DNA of 6,642 nt from an uncultured Porphyromonadaceae bacterium (GTDB lineage: Bacteria; Bacteroidota; Bacteroidia; Bacteroidales; Coprobacteraceae). This document shows, piece by piece, positions 5,791 to 6,642 of this stretch. Within the stretch, counting starts at the first letter, position 1. Each line of letters begins with the position of its first letter. A program made the translations under genes and the position numbers. The DNA is taken from assembly GCA_900545915.1 (NCBI GenBank), contig URAV01000066.1:1-6642 (forward strand), in the 5' to 3' direction. A model generated the notes under the pieces. It ran no database searches. It worked only from the letters and a program-made list of their open reading frames with translations, and was not told the DNA's origin.

Positions 5791-6450
5791 TTAATAATTA
5801 GCGATTTTATTTATTTTAGTTACTGAATAAACACCATCATAATCGGCAGCAAAGCCATCATCTGCTTTACCCATATCCACTACTTCCAATTCTACATATA
5901 CTGGGATTCCGCTTTTTATACCTTTTGTTATTTCATCATACTTTTGTGTAAGTTCTTCTGTCGGGTCAATAATCCAATAAGAACAGGAATCGTTCTCTGC
6001 GGTGAAAGAACGCACTTCATGTCCGATGATTAATTGTCCTTTTACGGGAAAAGGTTGTCTTGCCGCAAGGATTTTAGACATCGGAGTATTTTTTATTATT
6101 TCCGTTTCGTCAGCTTTGGCATATCTTAAAATGAGCTTTCCTTTTTTGAGAATCAGGCTATCTTGAGTCAACTTTTCAATAATTAAGGTGTCGGTAAAAG
6201 ATAAAGTCTGATGATTGCCGATACTCGTACCGGAAAGAATTAACAGGTTATTTTTGTGTTCCCATTTTTCATATAATAAAGATTCCATATTGATAGAAGA
6301 TGCATCACCTTTCGTTTTGAGAGTAAACCCCTGTTTCATATCCGGTATACCAGGTATGGGTTCGACCCAAGATCCTTCAATATTGACACTGTTACAAGCT
6401 GTTAGGATAGTTATACTTAAAATGACCGTGAAATTTATAAGATACTTCAT
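5791..6450 (-). CDS. lipocalin-like / NlpE C-terminal-like envelope lipoprotein
   Basis: This 219-residue protein has a lipoprotein signal: MKYLINFTVILSITI, then lipobox LTAC with Cys19 as the lipid-modified first mature residue. The mature chain begins NSVNIEGSW, the usual opening of Bacteroidota lipocalin-like domains, and about 24-110 reads as short beta strands (GSWVEP, LLILSG, DSLILKKGKLILRY). After a linker, about 134-216 resembles the NlpE C-terminal OB fold: PVKGQLIIG, a Cys-x-x-Trp pair (Cys156, Trp159), PVYVELEVV, and a final Asp/Gly-rich strand. In E. coli, NlpE is an outer-membrane lipoprotein that reports envelope or surface stress to Cpx; that pathway is not implied here. The N-domain lacks the CXXC of E. 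coli NlpE. No acidic surface-export signal follows Cys19. A minus-strand terminator follows, and it seems monocistronic. The lipoprotein call is strong, the domain naming moderate, the function unknown. Confidence 0.85.
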   Translation of the reverse strand: MKYLINFTVILSITILTACNSVNIEGSWVEPIPGIPDMKQGFTLKTKGDASSINMESLLYEKWEHKNNLLILSGTSIGNHQTLSFTDTLIIEKLTQDSLILKKGKLILRYAKADETEIIKNTPMSKILAARQPFPVKGQLIIGHEVRSFTAENDSCSYWIIDPTEELTQKYDEITKGIKSGIPVYVELEVVDMGKADDGFAADYDGVYSVTKINKIANY

Positions 6451-6481
6451 AACTTTTGGTTTTAATTGAGTTTCTTTGTTT

Positions 6482-6514
6482 TAAAGATAAAAATAATATT
6501 TGGGAAGGTAACAA
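6482..6514 (-). promoter_or_regulatory. possible promoter of the lipoprotein gene
   Basis: On the minus strand TTG (6512-6514) and TATCTTTA (6482-6489) are 22 bases apart. The -7 box misses the final G of TAxxTTTG and the spacer is slightly long. It would give a leader of about 25 bases before the ATG at 6448-6450. It is placed after the tRNA terminator, as expected for a separate unit. Confidence 0.35.
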
Positions 6515-6550
6515 TAAAAATCGAAGAATATTTATTATCGAGAGTCTGTT

Positions 6551-6582
6551 TAAATAAAAAAGCGATGAAAATATTTCACCGC
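6551..6582 (-). terminator. strong terminator after the tRNA
   Basis: On the minus strand GCGGTGAAA (6574-6582) pairs with TTTCATCGC (6562-6570) over nine positions, with one G-U wobble, around a 3-base loop, and is followed by TTTTTTATTT (6552-6561). It lies 8 bases past the tRNA 3' end and is a textbook intrinsic terminator for the tRNA transcript. Confidence 0.85.
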
Positions 6583-6590
6583 TCGACTTG

Positions 6591-6642
6591 TAGCGAGACC
6601 GGGGCATGATCCCGGGACCTCATGATTATGAATCATGCGCTC
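6591..6642 (-). tRNA. tRNA with CAT anticodon (probably elongator Met), 5' part cut by window edge
   Basis: Read on the minus strand the sequence runs from the D-stem 3' strand GAGC (bases 22-25) to the discriminator A at 6591. The anticodon stem is CATGA/TCATG with loop TTCATAA, giving anticodon CAT at 6628-6630. The variable region is AGGTC, the T-stem CCGGG/CCCGG, and the 3' acceptor strand TCTCGCT. CCA is not encoded. The first 21 bases lie beyond the window. The anticodon stem lacks the three G-C pairs of initiator tRNA, so this is elongator Met or the lysidine-modified Ile (CAT) type; I lean to Met but cannot settle it without the 5' half. The T-loop reads ATCATGC instead of the usual TTCRAxx. 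Confidence 0.88.

Noticed and set aside
6392..6607. Minus-strand 71-codon frame spanning the lipoprotein start, terminator and tRNA
   Set aside because: It runs through the tRNA 3' end, a strong terminator and the lipoprotein start, so it cannot be a separate coding unit. The plus-strand frame 6215-6469 is likewise antisense to the lipoprotein gene.
6591..6642. Initiator tRNA-fMet
   Set aside because: The anticodon stem is CATGA/TCATG and lacks the three consecutive G-C pairs diagnostic of initiator tRNA.

Overview
The window looks like ordinary chromosome from an AT-rich member of the Bacteroidota, most likely order Bacteroidales. The support is of three kinds. Several genes are preceded by TAxxTTTG-type -7 promoter elements and A/T-rich leaders without a clear Shine-Dalgarno sequence. 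A PCMD-domain exported protein is present, a family concentrated in this phylum. TatC carries an enlarged first periplasmic loop. Genus cannot be assigned from the window alone.

Layout from left to right. On the minus strand lie a small outer-membrane beta-barrel protein (120-608) and fabD (704-1585), each followed by a hairpin terminator. fabD is divergent from a plus-strand tatA-tatC pair (1719-1919, 2039-2896), and the shared intergenic region holds back-to-back promoter elements. Next, on the plus strand with its own promoter, is a secreted PCMD-domain protein (3010-3963). It converges on a minus-strand DbpA-like DEAD-box RNA helicase (3994-5316). The two genes share one long hairpin terminator, and the last helicase codons lie inside its right arm. 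The only long gap between the larger genes (5317-5790) holds a candidate 35-codon plus-strand gene with its own terminator, plus a second hairpin that appears to serve both directions. A two-domain lipocalin/NlpE-C-like lipoprotein gene (5791-6450, minus) follows. The right edge cuts through a minus-strand tRNA with anticodon CAT, followed by a strong terminator.

The genes do not form one pathway. Most concern the envelope: Tat export, fatty-acid initiation, an outer-membrane barrel, a secreted protein and a lipoprotein. The helicase and the tRNA belong to translation. No mobile element, CRISPR array, phage gene or defence system is visible, and I see no convincing undescribed multi-gene system. 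The items most worth a second look are the small transcription unit at 5544-5725, the reversed 54/58 bases in the tRNA T-loop, the terminator overlapping the helicase 3' end, the tatA start correction and the DEFD motif of the helicase.
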